Source: Acidimicrobiaceae bacterium (GTDB lineage: Bacteria > Actinomycetota > Acidimicrobiia > Acidimicrobiales > RAAP-2). From it: 40,214 nucleotides of DNA. Made by a program: the position numbers and the translations under genes. Below the pieces are notes generated by a model, which saw only the letters and a program-made list of their open reading frames with translations, was not told the origin of the DNA and made no database searches. Below, one piece after another: positions 1 through 7,560 of the stretch; within the stretch, counting starts at the first letter, position 1, and the number at the start of each line of letters is the position of its first letter. The stretch covers positions 1 to 40,214 of the forward strand of contig PLRX01000043.1 of NCBI GenBank assembly GCA_003164095.1. Direction: 5' to 3'.

Positions 1-25
1 GTTGGTCGAAGCTGTCCACAGGGTC

Positions 26-109
26 AAGTGACCGGCGGGTAACGGATGTGGTGCCACATACTGTGCAGCATCAGCTATCGGCACTAAGTGGCCGGTGGCA
101 CGGATGCGG
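26..109. repeat. Imperfect direct repeat upstream of the first gene
   Basis: Two copies of a roughly 24-nt element, AAGTGrCCGGyGG followed by ACGGATGyGG, lie at 26-51 and 86-109, 60 nt apart in the same orientation. They differ by a few substitutions and a 2-nt indel. The pair sits just upstream of the start codon at 140, so a regulator-binding role is conceivable, but no regulator is visible and the window begins 25 nt upstream. A chance resemblance is not excluded. Confidence 0.4.
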
Positions 110-139
110 CCAGCACCGCTCCAGAGTTTGAGGAGGAGA

Positions 140-1255
140 ATGGATCTGCCGATCGGGCACCGACAGTTCGGACCGGATGAAGTGTTCGAGAGCCTGACGC
201 ACCAGGCATTTGAAGGCGACTGGACCCGCGGCTTCACGATGCGCAATCAAGGGGATGATCCATGGGGCCTCAGTATCTTCGGACCCGACCGCGTCGCGTT
301 CGCCGCACCTGAGGAACATCGATCCGATGTCGTTGCCCTCCGCCACACGATCCTCGAGCTGGTCCGCCCGTTCTTCATCAGCGAGGAGTCCTGGGACCGT
401 CTGGGTGCGGCGCTCACCACCCTCTATACGAATCCCGAGCTGTGCGCGTTCATGGAGGAGCGAAGGGGAAACCTGTTCCTCATCACCCCTCACGTGCAAT
501 TCCACGACCTGGGCATTCTTGCCGCAAGCAGCATGGCAGTCCGTGCCGAGTTGCCCAAGGACAATCCGTTTGCCGCCCCGGATGATCCGGCGCGAAATCA
601 ATCGATCGTCGCAAACCGAGTGCTCTCCGTGCTCGACCACGAAGCCTTCCACTCGTTGACGGGCCTCCCGATCCTCGAAGGCCTCATGTTGCCTCTGGCC
701 GATGTCGTGACGACGATCTCTGCCAACGGTTCGGGGAGATTGGCCCGCATGAAACTCGGACCGAGCCTCGTGTCAGCGCTGAATGACGCCACCCGGGCGT
801 ACTTGGTCCAAATGACCACGAGGGGCTCTCAGATCATCATGCTCGCCCCATCGGGCAGCCAGGCGAAGCTCGAGCGAGTCGACCGGTACTCCGAGGCACT
901 GGTCATCGGAGAGGCGAGCAGGGGAACTGCCGAGCTCATCGTCGAACTGAACCTGGGTGAGCCCATCACGAGGCGCAACGTCGTTGCCGGGGTTTTTTTG
1001 GATTGCCCGTCGATCGGTCCTGATGGTCAGATCAGTGCACAGGAAGCCGGGGTTGCTCTGTGTCCGGACATTTGGGTGCCGACCAAGGCCAGCGAGCTTG
1101 CGAGCATCATGAAGGCCACCATCCGAACAGGGGTGGGGCGCGGTCGACAACACGGTGCAGAGTTCCGATATGGAAGGGCGAGCCAGGACGCCATCTTGCG
1201 CAGGTCGGAGATCATGGCCCTCGACCGGGCCCGGCTCACGGAGATTGTCGCCTGA
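140..1255 (+). CDS. Hypothetical protein, candidate divergent PlsC-like acyltransferase
   Basis: A 371-residue protein of uncertain function. The ATG at 140 is chosen because AGGAGG ends 4 nt before it; an earlier ATG at 95 lacks such a site. The segment around residues 111-130 carries HVQFHD (118-123), which fits the H-x4-D catalytic motif of glycerolipid acyltransferases, preceded by a hydrophobic strand as in that family. Around 232-241 the IIMLAPSGSQ stretch is placed like the later PEG-type substrate-binding block, although the glutamate is absent. There is no signal peptide or clear membrane helix. The acyltransferase reading is inference from two motifs and could be wrong; no homologue is recognised with certainty. 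It stands alone, followed by two hairpins. Confidence 0.7.
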   Translation: MDLPIGHRQFGPDEVFESLTHQAFEGDWTRGFTMRNQGDDPWGLSIFGPDRVAFAAPEEHRSDVVALRHTILELVRPFFISEESWDRLGAALTTLYTNPELCAFMEERRGNLFLITPHVQFHDLGILAASSMAVRAELPKDNPFAAPDDPARNQSIVANRVLSVLDHEAFHSLTGLPILEGLMLPLADVVTTISANGSGRLARMKLGPSLVSALNDATRAYLVQMTTRGSQIIMLAPSGSQAKLERVDRYSEALVIGEASRGTAELIVELNLGEPITRRNVVAGVFLDCPSIGPDGQISAQEAGVALCPDIWVPTKASELASIMKATIRTGVGRGRQHGAEFRYGRASQDAILRRSEIMALDRARLTEIVA

Positions 1256-1273
1256 TCTGTGGGCTCCGACATG

Positions 1274-1311
1274 CAGTCCGGACTGTTCACACAGTGAGCC
1301 GGTGCTCACTG
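1274..1311 (+). terminator. Tandem hairpins after the acyltransferase-like gene
   Basis: A 12-nt self-complementary sequence CAGTCCGGACTG lies at 1274-1285. A perfect stem CAGTGAGC / GCTCACTG with a 4-nt loop follows at 1292-1311. They begin 18 nt after the stop codon at 1255. There is no T-run, which is usual for high-GC actinobacterial terminators. The termination role is inferred from position. Confidence 0.55.
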
Positions 1312-1864
1312 GTGGGACCCGAGAGTTGTTCCGAGTTGGCCCTCCAACGCGAGCTCCAAACTTCATGCGCGAGTACATGGGGCTTGCCCAAGAGTCGCTC
1401 GGCGGAGATGCACAGATGTTCGGCCTGGGTTCGATCTCCTCGCGGATCCGGGCGGCTCTCCGCCTGTTGTGCGGCGGACGTCATCGAGAGCATGAACCGT
1501 GGCGAGGACTCAGGTCGACGAGACTGAGGTCGTGAGAGGACCGATCAACTGGCTTCTTCGACGACGATTCGTATGTGCGATAGGCCGCCACCCGACAGAA
1601 GTCAGGGTGACCCGTTACGGGGACAGTTCGACCAGACCGATAGGTACGGTCTCGCGTTGTTTGTGCGGTCGCAGCTCGACGCTGACACCGCCGTAGGACG
1701 GCATGGGTTGACCAGATCACCGTCTCGGTCGGAGGCGGTGTCCAACTGAGAGACCCCAGATCCGCCGTTTCTGAGGGGCACCCACCAATAGTCGGTCCCG
1801 CTACTCGCGCCGTGAGCCGCCGGCAGGCAACTTTCGGATCCCCCGTCGCCCGATGGTCAGCACG
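1312..1864. other. Gene-poor stretch between the acyltransferase-like gene and the IS remnant
   Basis: About 550 nt with no convincing gene. Open frames on both strands give low-complexity or Arg/Ser-rich products without recognisable motifs and lack good ribosome binding sites. Local GC is a little lower than in the neighbouring genes. It may be debris from the insertion sequence to its right, but I found no matching terminal inverted repeats. Confidence 0.5.
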
Positions 1865-2780
1865 TCACGAACTGTCTTGCGCCTTCCCGATCGCATCTGT
1901 GCCACGAGCTGACGCTTCGGCGATCCTCACTCTCCTGAGTTGACAGCGTCCGGGGACGCGGATTCGCCCGGTGGCGGCCGGCTCCTGCTTGGCAAGGAAC
2001 TTCTTCAGCGTCTGGTGGAACCGCTCGACCTTCCCGCGGGTCTGGGGGTGATAGGGCCGGGAGTGCTTCGAGGCGATGCCGAGGGCGAGCAGCTCGGCCT
2101 CCATGGCCCCCACCCCGTTGACCCGTGAGGCGGTGAAGATCGCCCCGTTGTCGGTGAGGAAGGATTCGGGAAACCCCCACTGGGCTGCGGCGTTGTGGAG
2201 CGATCGGACCACGTCGGCCGACCGGGTCGTCACGAACGCCCGCGAGGCGACGCAGACCCGGGAATGGTCATCGATCATGTTGAGGACCTCGAACACCACA
2301 CCGTCGGCCACGGTGACGTGGGTGACATCGGCCTGCCAGCGCTCGTTGGGTAACTCGGCCACGAAGCGCGCGTAGGAGCTCTTCGGCCGCTTGTGGGGTT
2401 GGGGGGTGACGAAGCCGCGGGCCTTCAGCATCCGCCAGATCGTGGGCACCGAGGGAACGTCGGCGAACTCCTTGGCCAGATCGACCTGGATGGTGGCCGC
2501 CCCCGGGGTCCACCCCGAGGCCGACCATGTCCTTGCGGAGGCGGACGACCGCCTCTTCCACCTCGGGCCCGAACTGCACCGGAGACGAGTGCGGCCGCTT
2601 GGACCGGGGCTCGAGCCCTGCCTCGCCTTCTCGTCGGTAGCGGGCGAGGCGTTTGTAGAGCTTGCCCGTGCTCGCGAGGGTCGGCTCTCCCGATCGGTAC
2701 TCGTACGATGCCCCGGGCCACTCCGCGCACAGCCACCACCCGTTCCGGGTCCTGATGTGACCAATGGCCCTGCGGACCGC
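1865..2780 (-). pseudogene. Decayed IS481-like transposase
   Basis: This is the remnant of a DDE integrase-core transposase read leftwards. The central frame holds WQADVTHV (first Asp), FLTDNGAIF (second Asp) and a HPQTRGKVERFHQTLKKFL stretch (catalytic Glu), all typical of IS481/IS3-like enzymes. The helix-turn-helix side continues in another frame, where GKLYKRLARYRREGEAGLEP and LRKDMVGLGVDPG can be read. The switch to the core frame falls near 2500 in a run of C/G (ACCCCGGGGGC), indicating an indel. A further frame change probably lies near 2670. The C-terminus loses the usual YN..RPH block after KQEPAAT and ends in an unrelated-looking tail. No flanking inverted repeats or target duplication were found. 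It is non-functional as it stands. Confidence 0.85.
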
Positions 2781-2806
2781 ACGGAGTGTTGCGCGACCCT
2801 TGGACC

Positions 2807-3412
2807 ATGGGCGATGAGGAGCATGGTTCCCGGATTAGGCAGTCGCTACCCCGTGGCCCGAGGAAGCACCACCTGCACCTGTCGCTCTCGCGCCGTACGC
2901 AGCTCTTGTCGACGATCCTCCTGGTAGCTGCGACCACGCTGATCGTCTGGACGATCTTCCTCGGCCTGACCCTCCCACGAAAATACGATGCTGGACATTG
3001 GGACCTTCTGTGGACAGGGTTCGACGTCGGACTGTTCTGCGTCCTCGGCTACGCGGCGTGGGCGGCCTGGTTCCGACGCCAGGTCCTGGCGACGACGGCG
3101 ATCGTCGCGGGAACGCTCCTGCTGTGTGATGCCTGGTTCGACATCATCACGTCCATCGGCCATCGCGATGAGTGGCTCACGCTGCTCACCGGATTCGGGG
3201 GCGAACTGCCACTGGCGGTGTTCTTCTTCTGGCTCTATCGCCGTATCGTCCTAGGCACCCTCGCCGCCTTCCATCAGCTCCTCGGAGACGAGTCGCCCCC
3301 GCGTCGCCTCAGAGACGCCGAGATCCTCCGGCTGGCCACGCGACCGGAAGTGACTGGGGCAGATGTGACGCTTGCCGAGAGCGAAGTGCACGTGACGGAG
3401 AACTGGAGGTGA
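2807..3412 (+). CDS. Small integral membrane protein, four predicted helices
   Basis: A 201-residue protein with a basic N-terminus and four hydrophobic segments at about residues 34-55, 69-85, 95-113 and 126-143, followed by a charged cytoplasmic-looking tail. It resembles uncharacterised actinobacterial membrane proteins with a WT-x-LP...HWD..W.GFD pattern after helix 1 and LLLCDAWFDI in helix 3, both visible here. The function is unknown. The start at ATG 2807 has no clear ribosome binding site; a TTG 21 nt upstream is an alternative. It sits between the IS remnant and the ABC operon, with about 230 nt of apparently non-coding DNA behind it, and seems to be a single-gene unit. Confidence 0.7.
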   Translation: MGDEEHGSRIRQSLPRGPRKHHLHLSLSRRTQLLSTILLVAATTLIVWTIFLGLTLPRKYDAGHWDLLWTGFDVGLFCVLGYAAWAAWFRRQVLATTAIVAGTLLLCDAWFDIITSIGHRDEWLTLLTGFGGELPLAVFFFWLYRRIVLGTLAAFHQLLGDESPPRRLRDAEILRLATRPEVTGADVTLAESEVHVTENWR

Positions 3413-3640
3413 TCCGCGCTGACGTGCGCCGGCCCTTCGGTCTGCACTGTCCACTCGGCCTCGAGATGGTGGGAGCGCGCGATGTGTCCCTGTGGCGATG
3501 CAACGACCGTTCGGAGCACCGACGGGACCATCGGCCCTACTGGCATCCGACAAACAGCGTGAGAATCCGTGTATGTCCGGGGCCCAACGAGTTCCACTCC
3601 GGTCCGAATTTGCCTGGATCTACCGGGGTGGTGAAGCGAG

Positions 3641-4660
3641 GTGACCGACGTTGAGGCCGGAAAATTGCAGGTCGGCGCGTCGGCCAACTCGTCCCCGGCG
3701 GTTGACGTCAAGGGTCTGACCAAGCGCTACGGCGACCTGACGGCGGTCGACGGGATCGACTTCTCCGTCGGCCAGGGCGAGGTGTTCGCCTTCCTGGGGC
3801 CGAACGGGGCGGGCAAGTCCACCACCATCAAGATGCTGTGCACACTGGCCCACCCGACCTCGGGCCGTGCCATGGTCGCCGGCTTCGACGTGGGATCGGA
3901 CGCGAAGTCGGTCCGCCGTCACATCGGACTCGTCTTCCAGGAGCAGACCCTCGACGACCAACTCACCGCCGAGGAGAACCTCCGGTTCCACGCGGTGCTC
4001 TACGGCGTGCCCCACGGGCAGGTCGAGTCGCGGATCGCGAGGGTCATGGAGTTGGTGGCGCTCTCGGACCGGCGCAAGGACTTGGTGTCGACGTACTCGG
4101 GCGGAATGGCGCGGCGCCTCGAGATCGCCCGGGGCATGCTCCACACGCCCAAGATCCTCTTCCTCGACGAGCCCACGGTCGGTCTCGACCCCCAGACCCG
4201 GGCGCTCATCTGGGAGGACATCCAGCGGCTGCGTATCGAGGAGGGGGTGACGATCTTCCTCACCACCCACTACATGGACGAAGCCGAGTACGCCGAGCGG
4301 ATCGCCATCATTGACTACGGGAGGATCATCGCCCTCGACACACCCGACGTACTCAAGGCCTCGGTGGGCACCGACACCGTGGCCATCGAGACCTCCGATG
4401 ACGAGGCCGCACTGGTCGCGCTCCAACGGGCCGGCTATACGGTCGAGCGCACCGAGGGCGGCCTCACCGCTTTCGTGGCCGACGAGGAAGCCGCTGTCGG
4501 GCCCATCGTGGCCGCCGCCGGAGTCCCGGTGCGCACGGTCCGGGCCCACCGCCCCACTCTCGACGACGTATTCCTCCACTACACGGGGCGGGAGATCCGG
4601 GAGCAGCACGGCGAGGCCATCCCGATGATGGCGCGGGCCCGCGGCGCTCGCAGGAGCTGA
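3641..4660 (+). CDS. ABC transporter ATP-binding protein (DrrA-like)
   Basis: The nucleotide-binding subunit of an ABC-2 type exporter, 339 residues, cytoplasmic, pairing with the permease encoded 9 nt downstream. All NBD motifs are present: Walker A GPNGAGKST (53-61), Q-loop Gln100, signature YSGGM (152-156), Walker B ILFLDEP (172-178) and switch His210. The C-terminal 80 residues form the extra domain of the DrrA/daunorubicin-resistance subfamily, ending in the typical PTLDDVFLHYTG segment. The start is GTG at 3641 with only a weak GA-rich site before it. It is the first gene of a four-gene operon running to 7258. The substrate cannot be read from the sequence; DrrAB relatives export hydrophobic compounds, antibiotics or lipids. 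Confidence 0.93.
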   Translation: MTDVEAGKLQVGASANSSPAVDVKGLTKRYGDLTAVDGIDFSVGQGEVFAFLGPNGAGKSTTIKMLCTLAHPTSGRAMVAGFDVGSDAKSVRRHIGLVFQEQTLDDQLTAEENLRFHAVLYGVPHGQVESRIARVMELVALSDRRKDLVSTYSGGMARRLEIARGMLHTPKILFLDEPTVGLDPQTRALIWEDIQRLRIEEGVTIFLTTHYMDEAEYAERIAIIDYGRIIALDTPDVLKASVGTDTVAIETSDDEAALVALQRAGYTVERTEGGLTAFVADEEAAVGPIVAAAGVPVRTVRAHRPTLDDVFLHYTGREIREQHGEAIPMMARARGARRS

Positions 4661-4669
4661 GGAAACACG

Positions 4670-5563
4670 ATGACCACCCTGTCCACGACCGGTTCGACCG
4701 CTCCGACCCCCGCAGGCCCCGCAGCCACCCCGGCCGTAGACCCCGGCACCGTCATCTCCGACGAGATCCGGGTCGTCGGGATGGTGTGGGAGCGGGAGCT
4801 CATCCGCTACGTCCGGACCCGGACCCGGATCGTGAGCGGGCTGATCCAACCGGTGCTCTTCCTCTTCGTCCTCGGCTACGGCATGAGCGGCCTGGTGGGC
4901 ACCACCGGGGGCTTCAACTTCCGCCAGTTCGTCTATCCCGGGGTGGTGGCCATGAGCGTGGTCATGACCGCCATGTTCTCCGCCCTGTCGATCGTCTGGG
5001 ACCGGGAGTTCGGCTTCCTCCGCGAAATGCTGGTCGCCCCGGTCAGTCGGGTCTCCCTGGTGCTCGGCAAGACGGCGGGGGGAGCGACCGTCGCCGCCGT
5101 CCAGGGGACGATCATGCTCGTGCTCGCCCCACTGGTCGGCATCCACCTCACCCCGGTACTCGTCGTGCAGATGATCTGCCTCGAACTGTTGATGGCGGTG
5201 GCCATGACCACGTTTGGCGTCTTCGTGGCCAGCCGCATCCAGAAGATGGAGTCCTTCCAAGTCGTGATGCAGATGCTGCTCATGCCCATGCTGTTCCTGT
5301 CGGGGGCGCTCTTCCCGCTCAACGGCCTGCCGGGATGGCTGACCGTGATCACCCGGCTCAACCCGCTCACCTACGCCATCGCCCCGTTCCGCCAGGTGGT
5401 CTTCGCCGCCCAGGACATGTCGCCGGCGGCCCGGGCACGTTTCCCGACCAATGTCACGCTCTTCGGGTACACGCTGCCCATCGGCATGGAGCTGGCGATC
5501 GTCGTGGTGTTCGCCCTGGTGTTCTTCGTCCTCGCCTTCCGGGGGCTGTCCAAGACCGAGTAA
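4670..5563 (+). CDS. ABC-2 type transporter permease (DrrB-like)
   Basis: The membrane subunit of the exporter, 297 residues. After a Pro/Ala/Thr-rich N-terminus of about 35 residues come six predicted helices near 56-74, 87-107, 134-158, 165-187, 199-217 and 270-291. The family hallmark FGFLREMLVAPVSR lies at about 114-127, between helices 2 and 3, and the NPLTYAIAPFRQ stretch precedes the last helix, as in DrrB proteins. The start ATG follows the ATPase stop by 9 nt, with GAGGAAA as ribosome binding site, so the two are cotranscribed and likely made in balanced amounts. The extended N-terminal linker is of no known function. Confidence 0.92.
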   Translation: MTTLSTTGSTAPTPAGPAATPAVDPGTVISDEIRVVGMVWERELIRYVRTRTRIVSGLIQPVLFLFVLGYGMSGLVGTTGGFNFRQFVYPGVVAMSVVMTAMFSALSIVWDREFGFLREMLVAPVSRVSLVLGKTAGGATVAAVQGTIMLVLAPLVGIHLTPVLVVQMICLELLMAVAMTTFGVFVASRIQKMESFQVVMQMLLMPMLFLSGALFPLNGLPGWLTVITRLNPLTYAIAPFRQVVFAAQDMSPAARARFPTNVTLFGYTLPIGMELAIVVVFALVFFVLAFRGLSKTE

Positions 5564-5576
5564 AGGGGAGTCTGCG

Positions 5577-6413
5577 ATGAAGATCGACCGGTCGGTGTGC
5601 ATCGTCACCGGGGCCTCCTCAGGCATCGGGGCGGCAACGGCGCGCCAGTTGGCCGGGCTCGGCGCACGTGTGGTCCTGGCCGCCCGTCGGACCGACCGGC
5701 TCGAGGCTCTGGCCCGGGAACTACCGGGTGCGGTGGCCGTCACCACCGATGTCACCGTCGACGGCGAGTTCGAGCACTTGGTGGCGGAGACGGTCGACCG
5801 GTTCGGCGGTGTGGACGTCCTGGTGAACAACGCCGGACAGGGCCTCCACGTACCGCTCGAGCAGTTGGACCCGGTCGACCTGCGGGCTGTGTTCGAGCTC
5901 AACGTCGTCGCACCCCTGCGGGGTATGCAGGCGGTGCTTCCATCCATGCGGAGCACTGGCGGCGGGGCCGTCGTGAACGTGAGTTCGGCCACGTCGCTGC
6001 GGGTGTTTCCGGGGCTGGGCGGCTACTCCGCCACCAAAGCCGCCCTCAACATGCTCTCCCAGGTCGCCAGGATCGAGCTGGCCGATGCCGGGGTCACGGT
6101 CTCGGTCGTCTATCCGTCGGTGACCGCTACCGAGTTCCACCAGCACCTGCGGGCCGGGCGCATCCTGGCCGGAGCCCGGACGATCCCCCTGGACCCGCCG
6201 GAGCTCGTCGGTCAGGCGATCATGCTGGCCATCCGGACGGGCGAGGCTCACGTCCTAGTCTCCGACCCGCCCCGGCCCATCGTCCCCGGGGACGCCGAAG
6301 GTTGGGGTGCACTGCTCGCCCGTCAGTCCAGTGAGGCGGGTCGGTCGCCTGGGGACACGCCCAGCGGCGAGCGGACCGCGGCCACCAGGCTGACCGAGGA
6401 ACCCCGGGGATGA
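5577..6413 (+). CDS. SDR family NAD(P)-dependent oxidoreductase
   Basis: A classical short-chain dehydrogenase of 278 residues. It has cofactor motif TGASSGIG (11-18), NNAG (84-87) and the catalytic set Ser137, Tyr150 and Lys154 (YSATK). ATG 5577 is chosen because AGGGGAG ends 6 nt upstream; an open frame extends further 5' inside the permease gene but is its shadow. The C-terminal 30 residues are charged and beyond the usual SDR core. It is the third gene of the exporter operon and its stop overlaps the next start (ATGA). The substrate is unknown; cotranscription with an exporter suggests modification of, or resistance to, the exported compound, which is inference. Confidence 0.92.
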   Translation: MKIDRSVCIVTGASSGIGAATARQLAGLGARVVLAARRTDRLEALARELPGAVAVTTDVTVDGEFEHLVAETVDRFGGVDVLVNNAGQGLHVPLEQLDPVDLRAVFELNVVAPLRGMQAVLPSMRSTGGGAVVNVSSATSLRVFPGLGGYSATKAALNMLSQVARIELADAGVTVSVVYPSVTATEFHQHLRAGRILAGARTIPLDPPELVGQAIMLAIRTGEAHVLVSDPPRPIVPGDAEGWGALLARQSSEAGRSPGDTPSGERTAATRLTEEPRG

Positions 6414-7258
6414 TTTTGGTCACTGCCGCCAACGGGCGCACGGGGCGGAGCGTGGTTGGAGCCCTGGCTCGGTCCGGCCGCCAGGTCAGGGCCTTCGACA
6501 TCTCAGCCGAGGTGGAGCAACTGGTCGGTCGCGGTGCCGAGGAAGCAGTGGTCGGCGACTTGCTGGATCCGGGCGACCTACGCCGAGCCGTCGACGGTAT
6601 CAGCGCCGTCGTCCACATCGGGCCTCCCATGCACCCCCGGGAGGCGGAGATGGGCCACGGCGTCGTGTCGGCCGCCCGCGAAGCCCGAGTCCACCACTTC
6701 GTCCAGTTCTCGGTGACCCATCCGCAGCTCGAGCCGCTCCTCAATCACCAGGCCAAATTGGCGGTGGAGCGGGTCGTGCTGCTGTCGAGGATGCCGTTCA
6801 CCATCCTCCAGCCCATGCACTACATGCAGAACACCGATGTGCGCCGCGTGGTCGGCGAAGGGACCTTGCGCCAGCCCTATGCGCTCGACACACGACTCGC
6901 CCACGTCGACCTGGAAGACGTCGCCGAGGTCGCGGCCAGGGTGGTCGACAGCCCTGAACACTTCTACGCCACCTACGAGCTCTGCGGGCGGGACTACTGC
7001 GACGCCCAAGAACTCGCCCGGATCATCAGCGACGCATCGGGCCGTGCGGTGTCGGCGGTGCTCGCCGAACTGCCCGCTGCGGGCCCGGGAGCCGGTGGCT
7101 CCGAGGGTGACGATCACCGTCACGATGCGATGGTCCGACTCTTCGACCACTACGGGCGGTACGGCATCACGGGCAATCCGAACGTGCTCACCTGGCTTCT
7201 CGGTCGACCTCCGACGAGCTTCGACGAGTACGTGCAGCGGAGTCTGGCGGCTCCCTGA
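6410..7258 (+). CDS. NmrA-like NAD(P)-binding protein
   Basis: An atypical short-chain dehydrogenase-like Rossmann protein of 282 residues. The N-terminal MILVTAANGRTGRSV contains the glycine-rich dinucleotide site (A-N-G-R-T-G instead of GATGxxG). It lacks the YxxxK catalytic pair, as NmrA/HSCARG-like sensors and isoflavone-reductase-like enzymes often do. Residues 150-180 (LAHVDLEDVAEVAARVV) match the conserved block that closes the Rossmann part of this family. The start ATG overlaps the stop of the preceding SDR gene, giving translational coupling. It is the last gene of the operon. It could be a redox sensor or a reductase; the sequence does not decide. Confidence 0.88.
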   Translation: MILVTAANGRTGRSVVGALARSGRQVRAFDISAEVEQLVGRGAEEAVVGDLLDPGDLRRAVDGISAVVHIGPPMHPREAEMGHGVVSAAREARVHHFVQFSVTHPQLEPLLNHQAKLAVERVVLLSRMPFTILQPMHYMQNTDVRRVVGEGTLRQPYALDTRLAHVDLEDVAEVAARVVDSPEHFYATYELCGRDYCDAQELARIISDASGRAVSAVLAELPAAGPGAGGSEGDDHRHDAMVRLFDHYGRYGITGNPNVLTWLLGRPPTSFDEYVQRSLAAP

Positions 7259-7419
7259 CGGTGTCCCGCGGCCCAGTCGTCGCTTTGGGGCGGGGTGCTG
7301 GCATGGCGAACTGATCGGTTGGTAGGCGAATCCTCCGGGGTGCATCGCGACCGGGCGCATCCCGATGGGGCCAATCGGCGGACGGGAGCCTTGGAGCCAG
7401 CGCAGCCTGACCGTCGGAC

Positions 7420-7560
7420 AACCTGTCCGGATGAGTGGGTCAGGCTCCCCAGGTCGAGTTCGCCGGCCAGATGGATGACCGGGTCGGCCGGATCGTCGAC
7501 GGAAGCGCTCTCCCGGCGCGTCGGGACCGTCGTCGATCGCGACGCAGCTTCCTCGCTCAA
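7420..7560 (-). pseudogene. Possible STAS-domain (anti-anti-sigma) fragment
   Basis: A TTG at 7560-7558 overlaps the stop of the SpoIIE phosphatase (TTGA). The frame then reads a polar leader followed by DPVIHLAGELDLGSL, which looks like the first strand-helix of a STAS anti-sigma-factor antagonist. Such proteins are the usual substrates of SpoIIE phosphatases. The expected phosphorylatable DSSG block does not follow in proper spacing, although THSSGQVV comes immediately after, as if an internal segment had been deleted. The frame stays open into the neighbouring gene without further similarity. A chance resemblance is possible. The rest of the 298-nt gap between the convergent genes shows nothing else. 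Confidence 0.3.

Noticed and set aside
1499-1864. Terminal inverted repeats or second fragment of the IS481-like element
   Set aside because: No pair of matching ends was found on both sides of the transposase remnant; similarity in this stretch is too weak to claim.
3620-5992. 790-codon open frame on the minus strand across the ABC operon
   Set aside because: It is antisense to three clear genes, with Asp/Glu/Gly/His-rich low-complexity translation typical of a GC-rich shadow.
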